Shown: positions 16,321 through 25,139 of the stretch, in pieces
Layout: each line of letters begins with the position of its first letter
How positions within the stretch are numbered: position 1 is the stretch's first letter
Assembly: GCF_006175995.1 (NCBI RefSeq)
Contig: NZ_VDMB01000019.1
Coordinates: 1-64,000, forward strand
From: Desulfobotulus mexicanus
GTDB taxonomy: Bacteria; Desulfobacterota; Desulfobacteria; Desulfobacterales; ASO4-4
Direction of reading: 5' to 3'
Length of the DNA stretch: 64,000 nt
The notes under the pieces: model-generated
Database searches by the model: none
The model's input: the letters and a program-made list of their open reading frames with translations, nothing else
What the model was told of the DNA's origin: nothing
Position numbers and translations under genes: made by a program

Positions 16321-19206
16321 TTGAAAACCTGCCAAAAACTCGGGCCCAGTCCCGGCTTTGCTTATTATATCCTCTGGCGGGTCATTCCCCCTACCCTCAT
16401 CATCATGATCCTTGTCAGCCTGACAGGGCTCTGGATGGCAAGATCTGCCATCCTTTCTTCGGTGCATACCCGCCTTGAGGCAACGGCAGATACCCAGCAG
16501 ATGCAGATAGAAGACAGAATCCACTCCCTGAAAAACCAGCTCATCCATCTGGCAGCCAATGACCTCATCATCAACGGCCTGATCCACAACATAGACAGGG
16601 AAATCTATCTGCCCCTCTTCTTTCAGTCCCTGAGCCTTACCGGTTCTTCATCGGAACGCATCGCACTGCTGGATTTCATGGGAGAAGAAATCATAGCCAG
16701 CCAGCCCCGGACCTCTGTCCTGCCTGCCCCATCCATGATTCAGGAACTTGAAGGCAAAAAACCCCTTCTCCAACTCTCTTCCGAAGGCCTGTATATGGCC
16801 GCTCCCATACTGGTGCATGGGTTTCAGGAAGGGACCCTTACCCTCTTCCTGCCCCTTGATGACATCCCAAGACTCAAGGAAATGGACAGATCCGATATGG
16901 ATATGGCCTTTTTAAACGGAGACAGTGAAGTCATCATAGCCAATGCCAGCTATCGCCAGCGTTTTGGCCTTCATATACCCCAGGATACCGGAGACTGGAT
17001 TTCCATGAGGCGTGAGATTGAAGGCCTTCCCGGAGTCACCCTTGTTCTGGGAATGGATTCCGCCATTGTTCTCAGTCCCGTTAAAAAAATGGCCTTTTAT
17101 ATGATGCTCACCACAGGAGTAGCCATTCTCGCCCTGATTATCTCCGTGATCACAGGGGCCCGTGTTGCCGTCCAAAGTGTAAAAATGCTGAGCAGAGCAA
17201 TAAGAAGTGTTGTCAGCCACAAGGATCTGAACCACCGCATCCGTCTGGATCTCCCGCTGGAACTGCAGGAGCTTGCCCATGCCTTCAATCAGACCCTGGA
17301 AACCCTGCAGCAAACCACCGCATCCAAGGAAGCTCTGGAGCAGAGCAGGGAACGCTTTTATCTTGCCGTCAAAGGCTCCAATGACGGAATCTGGGACTGG
17401 GACTTAAAAAAAGACACCCTGTTTCTTTCCCAGAGATGGAAAGAACAACTGGGATACAAAGACGAAGAACTGAATAATCATATTCAGACCTTCAGAGACC
17501 TTCTCCACCCCGAAGACAGTGAATGGGTCCTTGAACGTACGGAACTGTTCATAACAGGCGTTATTTTGCACCATGAACTGGAATTCCGCATGCTGCATAA
17601 AAACGGCTCCCACCGCTGGATTCTTGCCAGAGGCGCGGCCCTGCGGGATGAGTCGGGTATACCATACAGACTGGCCGGCTCCCATACGGATGTCACCCTG
17701 CGCAAAGAAACGGAAATCAGCCTCACCGAATCCAGAGATTCCCTGAAAGAAAGCAACCAGTCCCAGGAAGAAGCCCTTGCCATTGCCGAAGAAATGGCCC
17801 AGAAAGCCCGGCAGGCCAACATTGCCAAAAGCCGTTTCCTTGCCAACATGAGTCATGAAATCCGCACACCCATGAATGCCATTCTGGGATTTTCCCATGT
17901 TCTGGCACGGGATGCCATGCTCTCCCCACGCCAGATGGAACATGTTAATACCATCATCAGGAGCGGCAGGCACCTGCTCCAGCTCATCAACGATATTCTT
18001 GACATGTCCAAAATCGAAGCAGGTCAAAGCTCACTGACACCATCGGACTTTTCTCCTGATGATCTCATCAGTGATCTCGAAATTATTTTCCGAAATCGTG
18101 CCGTGGAAAAGGGGCTGCAGTTTCTCCTTGAAAAAAGCACAGACCTTCCCGCCTACCTCCATGGTGATGAAACCAAACTGCGTCAGATTCTTGTTAATCT
18201 TCTGGGCAACGCAGTAAAATTTACACAAACAGGCGGGGTGACCCTTAGGGTTCGTGCGGACCAAAGTCCTGAAAAATCAGAAGAAGAACTCTTTCTTCTG
18301 ATTTTTGAAGTGGCAGATTCAGGTCCGGGGATTCCTGAAAATGAAAAAGACCATATTTTTGAAGCATTTCAGCAGGCAGGGGAAGGTATCAGGTTCGGTG
18401 GTACAGGGCTTGGCCTTGCCATCAGCCGTAATTTTGCTGAAATAATGGGCGGCAGACTTACCTTCACCAGCCAGCATTGCCATGGCAGCTGCTTTCGTCT
18501 TGAGATTCCCATGCCTGCCAAAGAACACCCTGCCCCTGTAAAAAGCCCTGCCCTGTCGCCGGTAATGCGCCTTTCACCGGGCAGTAACCCCGTGCGCATT
18601 CTTGTGGCAGATGATGCAAAGGACAACCGAACCCTGATCAATGCCCTGCTCCAGCCCATGGGCTTTGATATCCGTGAAGCTAAAAACGGTATGCAGGCCA
18701 TTGATATTTTTGAATCATGGTCACCCCATGCCATACTCATGGACATGCGCATGCCCGTCATGGACGGCTATGAAGCCACACGCCGTATAAAAACATCGGG
18801 AAAACCCTCTTTTATAATAGCCCTGACAGCCACAGCCTTTGAAGATGAACGAAAAACCGTTATGGATTCTGGGGTGGATGCCTACCTCAGAAAACCATTC
18901 CAACCCCATGAACTTTTTAATATACTGGCCATTAATCTCGAGCTTGAGTATACTTTTCAAAAAGAACATCCGATAGAATCCGAAGAATCTCTGCCCATTT
19001 CAAAGGGTCTGCCGCCCTGCCACAGCGTCCTTTCTCAGGATGAACAGAAACATATGCATGAGGCCGTCACAGAGGGAGACATAAAAAACATTTATGAAAT
19101 AATTGAAAAAATCAAACAGAAAAATTCTGCTGCCGCAGAAAAACTACACAAAATGGCCAATAATTATGATTATGAAAAAATACTGGCATGGCTGATGGAA
19201 CAATAA
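16321..19206 (+). CDS. Membrane-bound hybrid histidine kinase (periplasmic sensor, PAS, HisKA, HATPase, receiver)
   Basis: The start is TTG at 16321 with AGGAGG six bases upstream. The 961-residue product has membrane helix 1 (about 22-42), a periplasmic sensing region of Cache-like size (about 43-258), helix 2 (about 260-282) and a HAMP-like linker. A PAS domain with GSNDGIWDWDL (about 343-465) and a coiled coil follow, then HisKA NMSHEIRTPMN (His512), HATPase FGGTGLGLAIS and a receiver with MDMRMPVMDG (Asp808) and LRKPFQP. The last 60 residues are helical but lack an Hpt histidine. The preceding gene encodes a secreted binding protein, a plausible partner for the periplasmic domain. The FIST gene begins 13 bases after its stop, so the two are probably co-transcribed. 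Confidence 0.92.
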   Translation: MKTCQKLGPSPGFAYYILWRVIPPTLIIMILVSLTGLWMARSAILSSVHTRLEATADTQQMQIEDRIHSLKNQLIHLAANDLIINGLIHNIDREIYLPLFFQSLSLTGSSSERIALLDFMGEEIIASQPRTSVLPAPSMIQELEGKKPLLQLSSEGLYMAAPILVHGFQEGTLTLFLPLDDIPRLKEMDRSDMDMAFLNGDSEVIIANASYRQRFGLHIPQDTGDWISMRREIEGLPGVTLVLGMDSAIVLSPVKKMAFYMMLTTGVAILALIISVITGARVAVQSVKMLSRAIRSVVSHKDLNHRIRLDLPLELQELAHAFNQTLETLQQTTASKEALEQSRERFYLAVKGSNDGIWDWDLKKDTLFLSQRWKEQLGYKDEELNNHIQTFRDLLHPEDSEWVLERTELFITGVILHHELEFRMLHKNGSHRWILARGAALRDESGIPYRLAGSHTDVTLRKETEISLTESRDSLKESNQSQEEALAIAEEMAQKARQANIAKSRFLANMSHEIRTPMNAILGFSHVLARDAMLSPRQMEHVNTIIRSGRHLLQLINDILDMSKIEAGQSSLTPSDFSPDDLISDLEIIFRNRAVEKGLQFLLEKSTDLPAYLHGDETKLRQILVNLLGNAVKFTQTGGVTLRVRADQSPEKSEEELFLLIFEVADSGPGIPENEKDHIFEAFQQAGEGIRFGGTGLGLAISRNFAEIMGGRLTFTSQHCHGSCFRLEIPMPAKEHPAPVKSPALSPVMRLSPGSNPVRILVADDAKDNRTLINALLQPMGFDIREAKNGMQAIDIFESWSPHAILMDMRMPVMDGYEATRRIKTSGKPSFIIALTATAFEDERKTVMDSGVDAYLRKPFQPHELFNILAINLELEYTFQKEHPIESEESLPISKGLPPCHSVLSQDEQKHMHEAVTEGDIKNIYEIIEKIKQKNSAAAEKLHKMANNYDYEKILAWLMEQ

Positions 19207-19219
19207 GGAGAAAAACCCA

Positions 19220-20350
19220 ATGATCGTTAAACTCTGCAGGGAAGGAAAATCCCTTACAGCTGAAAAAACAGCCAAAACCATGGCTTCCGATCCAAGGGTA
19301 AAGGCCCTTCTCATACTTGCCTGCGATGCCAACGGATGGAAAAAGGAAGAGGTAGACCCCTGGCTAAAGGATCTTGGAAAACCTGTTTTCGGCGGAATTT
19401 TTCCCCAGATCATTGCAGAGGGCAAAAACCTTGAAACAGGAACCCTTGTCATTGGGCTTTCCCACCCGGTACAGCCCTTTGTACTAAAGGGCATCAGCCG
19501 GCCCGGAACAGAGCTTGAAAGGGAACTGGAAGCCCTCCTGAAAGGAAGAGACTTTTCAGACAGCACCATCTTTGTCTTTGTGGACGGCATGGCCCGCCGC
19601 ATTGGTGAACTCATTGAAGGGCTGTTCAACACCCTGGGCCTGACACCCAGCTACATTGGCGGCGGTGCAGGCTCCCTGAATTTCACCCGTAAACCCTGTA
19701 TCATAAGCCCGGAAGGCCTGCTCACGGATGCCGTGATTCTGGCCCATTCAAAGGTTGCAAGCGGTATAGGCGTGGCCCACGGGTGGCATGCCATATCCGA
19801 AGCCATCAAGGTGACAGAGGCCTCCCAGAACCGAATTCTCTCATTGAACTGGCAGCCCGCCCTTCAGGTATACCGGAGTATCATTGAAAAATATGAAGAT
19901 GTATCCTTTGATAAGAGGGATTTTTTTGATATTGCAAAGGCCTATCCTCTGGGCATTGCCCGCATGGATGCGGAAATGGTGGTACGGGACCCCATACTAA
20001 CGGAATATGATGCCCTCATATGCGTGGGGGAAGTTCCGGAGGGCAGCTACATTCATATCCTGAACGGTAACATGGATTCCCTCATTAGTGGTGCCCTTGA
20101 AGCAAGAAAGACAGCCATGGAAAATTACAGGGGCCGGGAGAAAAATCCCGTCCTTTTTTTCATGGACTGCATCTCACGGGTTCTTTTCATGGGTTCTGAT
20201 TTTAAAAATGAAATTGCAGCCGTAGAGCAGAACTCCTTTACCTTCGGAGCCTTAAGTCTTGGAGAAATTGCCAACACTGGGGAGGCTTTTCTGGAGTTCT
20301 ACAACAAAACCGCAGTGGCAGGTTTTCTCGGAGACGCCTATGAACCTTGA
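19220..20350 (+). CDS. FIST-domain sensory protein (FIST_N plus FIST_C), NosP-like in context
   Basis: This is a 376-residue cytoplasmic protein with a FIST_N region (about 20-215, with GGIFPQII and GGGAGSLNF) and a FIST_C region (about 220-355, with SLNWQPALQVY and GEVPEGSYIHILNG). FIST domains are ligand-binding sensors. One subgroup, NosP, binds haem, senses nitric oxide and is encoded beside hybrid kinases or c-di-GMP enzymes. Here AAGGAG precedes the ATG, and the stop overlaps the next kinase gene by 11 bases, so the pair is translationally coupled. His residues occur in GVAHGWHAIS near position 190, but without an alignment I cannot say whether one matches the haem ligand. Ligand therefore open. 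Confidence 0.85.
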   Translation: MIVKLCREGKSLTAEKTAKTMASDPRVKALLILACDANGWKKEEVDPWLKDLGKPVFGGIFPQIIAEGKNLETGTLVIGLSHPVQPFVLKGISRPGTELERELEALLKGRDFSDSTIFVFVDGMARRIGELIEGLFNTLGLTPSYIGGGAGSLNFTRKPCIISPEGLLTDAVILAHSKVASGIGVAHGWHAISEAIKVTEASQNRILSLNWQPALQVYRSIIEKYEDVSFDKRDFFDIAKAYPLGIARMDAEMVVRDPILTEYDALICVGEVPEGSYIHILNGNMDSLISGALEARKTAMENYRGREKNPVLFFMDCISRVLFMGSDFKNEIAAVEQNSFTFGALSLGEIANTGEAFLEFYNKTAVAGFLGDAYEP

Positions 20351-23192
20351 CATGTACAAGGACGCCTTGCTGGAAATTGCCTTTTCCATCAGTGGTGAAT
20401 TCAATTTAAAAAAAATGCTGCAAAACACCCTGCCCATTTTTCTGCGTAAACTCAACTGCACACTGGCTGCGGTAATACAAAAAAACAACGGCAATCTTCA
20501 TACCGAATATATTCTTCCCAAAACCATGGCAGAGCATACTGATTACCTTGGCCCCATGGAAGAACTCAGCCTTGCTCTGGAGACGGATGCCGGACTTTCA
20601 TGGTATCCCATGGATCATGGCAGCTATCATTATTATGCCTTTCCTCTGGAAGACTTCGGTTTTCTTCTTCTGGCCAGAGCCAGACCCTTTAACATCTATT
20701 TTCTAAAAGAAATGTCCCCCCTGACCCGTATGCTGACCAGAACCTGCCTTGCCTGCACAGCCCTTGAAAAAAGAAAAGTGAGTGAAGCCCAGCTTCTGGC
20801 ACAAAAGGCCCACTTTGAATCTATTTTCACCAACACCAACGATGCCATGGTCTACTTTGACACAGAGCACAGACTCTTCAATGTAAATGAGCGTTTCACG
20901 CAGATGTTCGGCTATACCCTTGATGAAGTTTGGGGCAGAAACGTCAATACCATTGTAGACCCCCTGAAAAGAGAAAAAGAATATGGTTCTCCAAGAATCC
21001 TTGCCGGAGAAACCATAGAAATGGAAGCCATACGATATGCAAAAAACGGCAATGGCATTGAGGTTCTCCTCAAGGGTGGCCCTGTTCTTATCAATGGTGT
21101 CATTGCCGGGGGATATGCAATTTACTCAGATATCTCCGAAAGAAAAAAAAATGAGCGAAAGCTTCTGGAATCCAATCTGCTGTTGGAAAAATCCATTGAC
21201 AGAGCTAATAAGCTTGCCAGACAGGCGGAAATGGCCAACATTGCCAAAAGTGCCTTTCTTGCCAACATGAGCCACGAAATCAGGACTCCCATGAACGCCA
21301 TCATGGGTCTTACGGAACTCTGCATGGCAGAGCCACTGACGGAAAAACAGCAGGACTATCTTTTAAAAGTCTCCCAGGCCAGCCGCTCCCTGCTGGGCAT
21401 CATCAATGACATACTGGATTTTTCAAAAATTGAGGCCGGCAAACTCAGTATGGAAAAGATCCCCTTTATTGTCGATGATGTGCTGCATCAGAGCTGGAAT
21501 ATGGTGGCACACAGGGCAAGGCAGAAAAAACTGGAACTTATCTGTTACAGAGATCCTGCCATACCGGAACAGCTTCTGGGAGACCCCTTACGGCTGGGGC
21601 AGGTACTGACCAACCTTGTGGGCAATGCCATCAAGTTCACCGAATCCGGCAGTGTGATGGTGACCGTGACCCTGATCCGTCAGGAAAAAAAATCCTTTAT
21701 CCTTGAATTCTGCGTCAAAGATACGGGAATGGGCATCAGTGATGATGAGAAAAAACAACTTTTCCAGCCCTTCTCCCAGGCAGACAACTCCACCACCCGA
21801 AAATTTGGCGGCACGGGTCTTGGGCTGACCATTTCAAGGCAACTGGTGGAACTCATGGGCGGAGAAATCCGCCTGGAAAGCACACCCCAAAAAGGTTCTT
21901 CCTTTATTTTCACATGCAGCCTGCAGGCAGATCATCACATAAGGGAAACCGGCCATAAGCTACCGGAAGAAATAATGGGCATGCGTGTGCTGGTGCTGGG
22001 AGGTCACAGGGATACAGGAAAAATTCTTAAAAGCTACCTTCAGGCCTTTTTCCTTGAAACCCGATATACTGAGAATACAGAAGAGGCAAAAAAACTGCTG
22101 GAGGATGCCATACCCTCCTATGATATCGTGTTCTGGGATAACAATACATTCGTTCCTTCAGAGACTGAAACCATAAAACAGATACTTAAAAAATCAGAAA
22201 ACCGGAAAAAGCCTGCCATAATAATTGTTTCCGATGAAGATGATGACCATGCTGCCAGCCCAAAGGACAGGGAATACGCCGCAGCATGGCTTGCCAAACC
22301 CTTCACTCCTTCCCTTGTAATGAAGGCCCTTTTGAAAAGTCTCAAAAAACCTAAAATCAGATCCCCCGTAAAACAGAGGCAGCAGCTCAGCAACGGAAGA
22401 TCCCTTAAACCCCTGCATGGCAAACGCATTCTTCTGGTGGAAGACCATGAAATCAACCGGCTTGTGGCAACAGAACTGATGAAGCAGGTGGGTATAGAAA
22501 CGGAGACGGCCTTTAACGGAAAGGAGGCCATTCGTATACTTGATCTGAATCCTTATGATTACTACGACTGTGTTCTCATGGATATTCAGATGCCTGTAAT
22601 GGACGGTTACAAAACAGCCCGTGAGATCCGTAAAAATCCCATTTTCAAGGATTTACCGATACTGGCCATGACGGCCAATGCCATGGACGAAGACAGGAAA
22701 AAAGCCATCGAAAACGGTATGCAGGGCCATGTTGCCAAACCCATCATACCTGAAGAGCTTTTTGCAAAGCTTTTGGAATTCTGCCGGAACAAAGCAGTTT
22801 CAGGGATTGAATCTGCCCGTAAATGGAGCCATGAACCCGGCCTTACCCCGGAAGAAGAAGCAGACAAAAACTATTTCAATTTCATAAAATCATCTGAGTA
22901 TACTGAAGATCAGAAAATAAAGGAGCAGAACCAGGAAAAAATCTGCCCGGAACCGCCCCCCATGGAAATGGAATCAAATCCTGAATTTATTCAACAGATC
23001 AAAAATCTCAATGACCTGCTTCTCCAGTATGACGGCAGGGCAGAAGAACATATAAACTCTCTTCTTGCCACCCGGCTGCATCCTTCAAGTACGGAGCTTT
23101 TGAATCTCATAAAGAAAAGAATCTGGACCTACGATTTCGAAGGGGCCGTCTGCCTGATGAAACCTTATATACATAACCTTGAAGAAGAATAA
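20340..23192 (+). CDS. Hybrid histidine kinase with tandem receivers, partner of the FIST protein
   Basis: I start at ATG 20340, preceded by GGAG and overlapping the FIST stop; an upstream in-frame ATG lies deep inside the FIST gene. The 950-residue product has a GAF-like N-terminus (about 1-150), a PAS domain (about 165-285), HisKA NMSHEIRTPMN (His312) and HATPase FGGTGLGLTIS. A first receiver (about 545-660) has its acidic pair replaced by GG, though it keeps Asp600 and AKPF. The second is an intact receiver, MDIQMPVMDG (Asp748). The C-terminal helical tail, ending TYDFEGAVCLMKPYI, has no Hpt histidine. No membrane helix is present, so sensing is cytoplasmic, probably through the coupled FIST protein. 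The final target is not encoded next to it. Confidence 0.92.
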   Translation: MNLDMYKDALLEIAFSISGEFNLKKMLQNTLPIFLRKLNCTLAAVIQKNNGNLHTEYILPKTMAEHTDYLGPMEELSLALETDAGLSWYPMDHGSYHYYAFPLEDFGFLLLARARPFNIYFLKEMSPLTRMLTRTCLACTALEKRKVSEAQLLAQKAHFESIFTNTNDAMVYFDTEHRLFNVNERFTQMFGYTLDEVWGRNVNTIVDPLKREKEYGSPRILAGETIEMEAIRYAKNGNGIEVLLKGGPVLINGVIAGGYAIYSDISERKKNERKLLESNLLLEKSIDRANKLARQAEMANIAKSAFLANMSHEIRTPMNAIMGLTELCMAEPLTEKQQDYLLKVSQASRSLLGIINDILDFSKIEAGKLSMEKIPFIVDDVLHQSWNMVAHRARQKKLELICYRDPAIPEQLLGDPLRLGQVLTNLVGNAIKFTESGSVMVTVTLIRQEKKSFILEFCVKDTGMGISDDEKKQLFQPFSQADNSTTRKFGGTGLGLTISRQLVELMGGEIRLESTPQKGSSFIFTCSLQADHHIRETGHKLPEEIMGMRVLVLGGHRDTGKILKSYLQAFFLETRYTENTEEAKKLLEDAIPSYDIVFWDNNTFVPSETETIKQILKKSENRKKPAIIIVSDEDDDHAASPKDREYAAAWLAKPFTPSLVMKALLKSLKKPKIRSPVKQRQQLSNGRSLKPLHGKRILLVEDHEINRLVATELMKQVGIETETAFNGKEAIRILDLNPYDYYDCVLMDIQMPVMDGYKTAREIRKNPIFKDLPILAMTANAMDEDRKKAIENGMQGHVAKPIIPEELFAKLLEFCRNKAVSGIESARKWSHEPGLTPEEEADKNYFNFIKSSEYTEDQKIKEQNQEKICPEPPPMEMESNPEFIQQIKNLNDLLLQYDGRAEEHINSLLATRLHPSSTELLNLIKKRIWTYDFEGAVCLMKPYIHNLEEE

Positions 23193-23193
23193 A

Positions 23194-23769
23194 TCAGTCA
23201 GCCTGTCTTGAAAAAACTGCCAGATAAAGCAGCTCACCCACAGACCGGGTCTCCTGAAGTGTAAAACCAAAGGGCCTGACCATTTCCGTCAGCTCTTCGG
23301 GGGAAAGACGTATTTCCTCGGGAGGGCCGGGCGGGCCTGATACCTTCTCAAATTCCACAACGGCCAGCCTGCCACCGGGTTTAAGGGTGCGGGCAAGGGC
23401 CTCCAGCATACCTTCTGCATTGCCCTCCACGGCGAGATCATGCAGTACAGTTGCGGCCAGACAGAGGTCCACACTTTCAGGAGCCAGAGTCGTTCCCTGG
23501 GAAAGATCCGCCACAAGGGCCTGAATATTGGTCAAACCGGCATCCTCAATCCGTTTTCTTAAATCAAAAACACCCTTTTCCCACAAATCAACGGCATAAA
23601 TGCGACTGTGAAGGCCTGTCCAGCGGGCCAGAGCAAGGGTATAATTACCTGAACCACATGCCGCATCCAGAATTACAAGCCCCTCAAGGGGTCCAAGGGC
23701 ATCCTTCAAACGCTGCCTGTCCAGCAGTGAAAAGCTGGATTTACCCGCAGCGATGGGTTCTTCATTCAT
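23194..23769 (-). CDS. Class I SAM-dependent methyltransferase, substrate unknown
   Basis: AAGGAG sits six bases before ATG 23769, making this a better start than the ATG two codons earlier. The 191-residue protein has the SAM-binding motif I, VILDAACGSGNYTLALA, an acidic residue ending strand 2 (YAVDLWEKG) and the later motif DLCLAATVLHDLAVEG. It resembles small UbiE/Methyltransf_11-type enzymes, which methylate small molecules. No substrate domain or neighbouring pathway identifies the target. It converges on the kinase gene with one base between the stops. The small membrane-protein gene lies 18 bases upstream on the same strand, so the two may be co-transcribed. Confidence 0.85.
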   Translation of the reverse strand: MNEEPIAAGKSSFSLLDRQRLKDALGPLEGLVILDAACGSGNYTLALARWTGLHSRIYAVDLWEKGVFDLRKRIEDAGLTNIQALVADLSQGTTLAPESVDLCLAATVLHDLAVEGNAEGMLEALARTLKPGGRLAVVEFEKVSGPPGPPEEIRLSPEELTEMVRPFGFTLQETRSVGELLYLAVFSRQAD

Positions 23770-23787
23770 GGTCATCTCCTTTGATCC

Positions 23788-24177
23788 CTAATCCCAGGGG
23801 CCTCTTCTCTGTGTATTCACCACAATGATGCGACCGTCTTCAAAACGAAAACCCGTCAGTGCCACATTTATAAGAGAAATCACAAGGGAGGCAAAAAAGG
23901 CGGTCCAGAAGCCGGACACATCAAAGCCCCGCACCAGAGCCGCCGTGATCTGTAAAAGAAAGGCATTGATGACAAAGGCAAAAAAACCAAGAGACAAAAG
24001 GGTGACCGGCAGGGTGAGCAGCAGCAACAGGGGCCGGATAAAAGCATTGAGAATCCCAAGTATGGCTGCTGCGGCAATGGCAGTACCCACACTGGCCACT
24101 TCAATTCCCTGAAAGAGCATCCCCGCCACCAGTATGGAAACCGTCAGAATCAGCCAGCGTACTGCAATGTGTTCCAT
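23788..24177 (-). CDS. Small four-helix membrane protein, phage_holin_4_2 (YvlD-like) family
   Basis: The 129-residue product is nearly all hydrophobic helices (about 5-25, 30-55, 60-85 and 95-118), separated by short turns. It has the family pattern GILNAFIRPLLLLLTLPVTL and LGFFAFVINAFLL. Despite the Pfam holin name, these are ordinary bacterial inner-membrane proteins found outside prophages, and their function is unclear. AAAGG precedes the ATG. No phage gene is nearby, so I do not read it as a holin. Confidence 0.85.
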   Translation of the reverse strand: MEHIAVRWLILTVSILVAGMLFQGIEVASVGTAIAAAAILGILNAFIRPLLLLLTLPVTLLSLGFFAFVINAFLLQITAALVRGFDVSGFWTAFFASLVISLINVALTGFRFEDGRIIVVNTQRRGPWD

Positions 24178-24197
24178 GATTTATGCCTTTATCTTAA

Positions 24198-24587
24198 TTA
24201 CTTATAATTCATATGAGTCAAATCTGCATTGATGATCTTCAGCAGTGCCTTGTCGTGGGTCAGTACCTGAGAACCTGACACCAATGAACTGGCAGCTATA
24301 ATTGCATCCGGCAGCTTTATTCGATAACTGGAGCGTAGACGGATAGTCTCATCTTCGATCAGGGGTGTCAGCGGAATATACACAAGGCAGGAAAGTTTCT
24401 GGCTGATCAATCTCCGTTCTGACACGGATATACCTGGAAAGCCAAGTAATTCCATACGGGTAATTGCGCTGTAACCACAGCGCTGTGATTCAATCCTGCA
24501 TAAATCTGCCAGGGCCATTGTATCAGGGTTTGCCTTGAGCAATCCAAGTATAAAATTCGTATCCAGCAACCAGTCAATTCCATTCAA
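24198..24587 (-). CDS. vapC: PIN-domain ribonuclease toxin (VapC type)
   Basis: I take a TTG start at 24587, nine bases after a perfect AGGAGG. The longer open frame reaching 24785 runs through the antitoxin gene and is not credible. The 129-residue PIN domain shows the acidic residues of the active site: WLLDTNFILG (Asp near residue 8), RMELLGF, KLPDAIIAAS and LTHDKALL. Such enzymes are Mg-dependent RNases that cut specific tRNA or rRNA sites and are silenced by a partner antitoxin. The partner gene ends 14 bases inside this one. The pair is probably co-expressed and self-repressing. Local A+T content is somewhat above that of the neighbours, as for acquired toxin modules. Confidence 0.85.
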   Translation of the reverse strand: MNGIDWLLDTNFILGLLKANPDTMALADLCRIESQRCGYSAITRMELLGFPGISVSERRLISQKLSCLVYIPLTPLIEDETIRLRSSYRIKLPDAIIAASSLVSGSQVLTHDKALLKIINADLTHMNYK

Positions 24588-24795
24588 GACGCAAACCCTC
24601 CTGAATCGCAAGCGGATCTCCTGCAAAACAGGAAGAACCTTCCAACCCTCCGGCAAGATCGACCAGCCGGACATTGGCAGCGGATATTTCAAGTGAGTTT
24701 TTTTGCTGTAAAAATTCTGCAAAATCAAGCAGCTCTGCCAGTGCTGATGGCGGTAAAGTGCGTCCAAATTCATAAAGGCGTTCAACCATTGACAT
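24574..24795 (-). CDS. vapB: Antitoxin of the VapC pair, DUF2281-like
   Basis: GGAGGA eight bases before ATG 24795 fixes the start. The product has 73 residues. Its N-terminal helix VERLYEFGRTLPPSALAELL, followed by DFAEFLQQK, is the pattern of DUF2281/VapB-like proteins that dimerise on DNA. The acidic, flexible C-terminal half (residues about 35-73) would wrap around the PIN toxin. It overlaps the toxin start by 14 bases. The usual arrangement, antitoxin first and autorepression of the operon, is inferred. Confidence 0.78.
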   Translation of the reverse strand: MSMVERLYEFGRTLPPSALAELLDFAEFLQQKNSLEISAANVRLVDLAGGLEGSSCFAGDPLAIQEGLRLEWN

Positions 24796-25139
24796 AGCCT
24801 TATTCCTCCGCTGAGTGTATATAAAATTCTTTAAAACGACCGCTGCCATAGAAATAAATAGTTGTTCTGTACTTATTCTGGTTAAAACTCAGATATTTTT
24901 CTCTGGCCCAGACTATCTGGATCTTGTTTTTCAAGGTGGTATCCGTGACGGCATCTTTATATTCAAGCCTTCGTTTTTGAGATGCCAGAGGCACATGCTA
25001 ATGATCTGATTCAGATTGTAAGCAGTAATCTTTGGAAATTCAAGAAATGAAGGTTAAGGAATCTGAAAAACACCAGGATACCATTTGTGAAGTTCAAAAA
25101 AATATATTGACAACTTCCATACCCCTAACCACAAACTCC
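24796..25139. other. 344-base region upstream of the toxin-antitoxin pair
   Basis: This holds the vapBC promoter region. A 64-codon minus-strand frame (24800-24994, GTG start) ends where the antitoxin ribosome-binding site begins. It has no good site of its own and no family likeness, so I leave it uncalled; it may be the remnant of an upstream gene. No RNA gene or repeat is apparent. Confidence 0.4.

Noticed and set aside
23788-24177. Prophage holin
   Set aside because: The Pfam family name is misleading; no endolysin, spanin or structural phage gene is near, and YvlD-like proteins are ordinary chromosomal membrane proteins.
24198-24785. 195-codon frame as the full toxin gene
   Set aside because: Its first 66 codons run antiphase through the antitoxin and have no PIN likeness; a perfect AGGAGG and TTG at 24587 give a normal PIN-domain length.
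24800-24994. 64-codon frame upstream of the antitoxin
   Set aside because: GTG start without a ribosome-binding site, no likeness, and it runs into the antitoxin's own site; kept only as a note on the gap.
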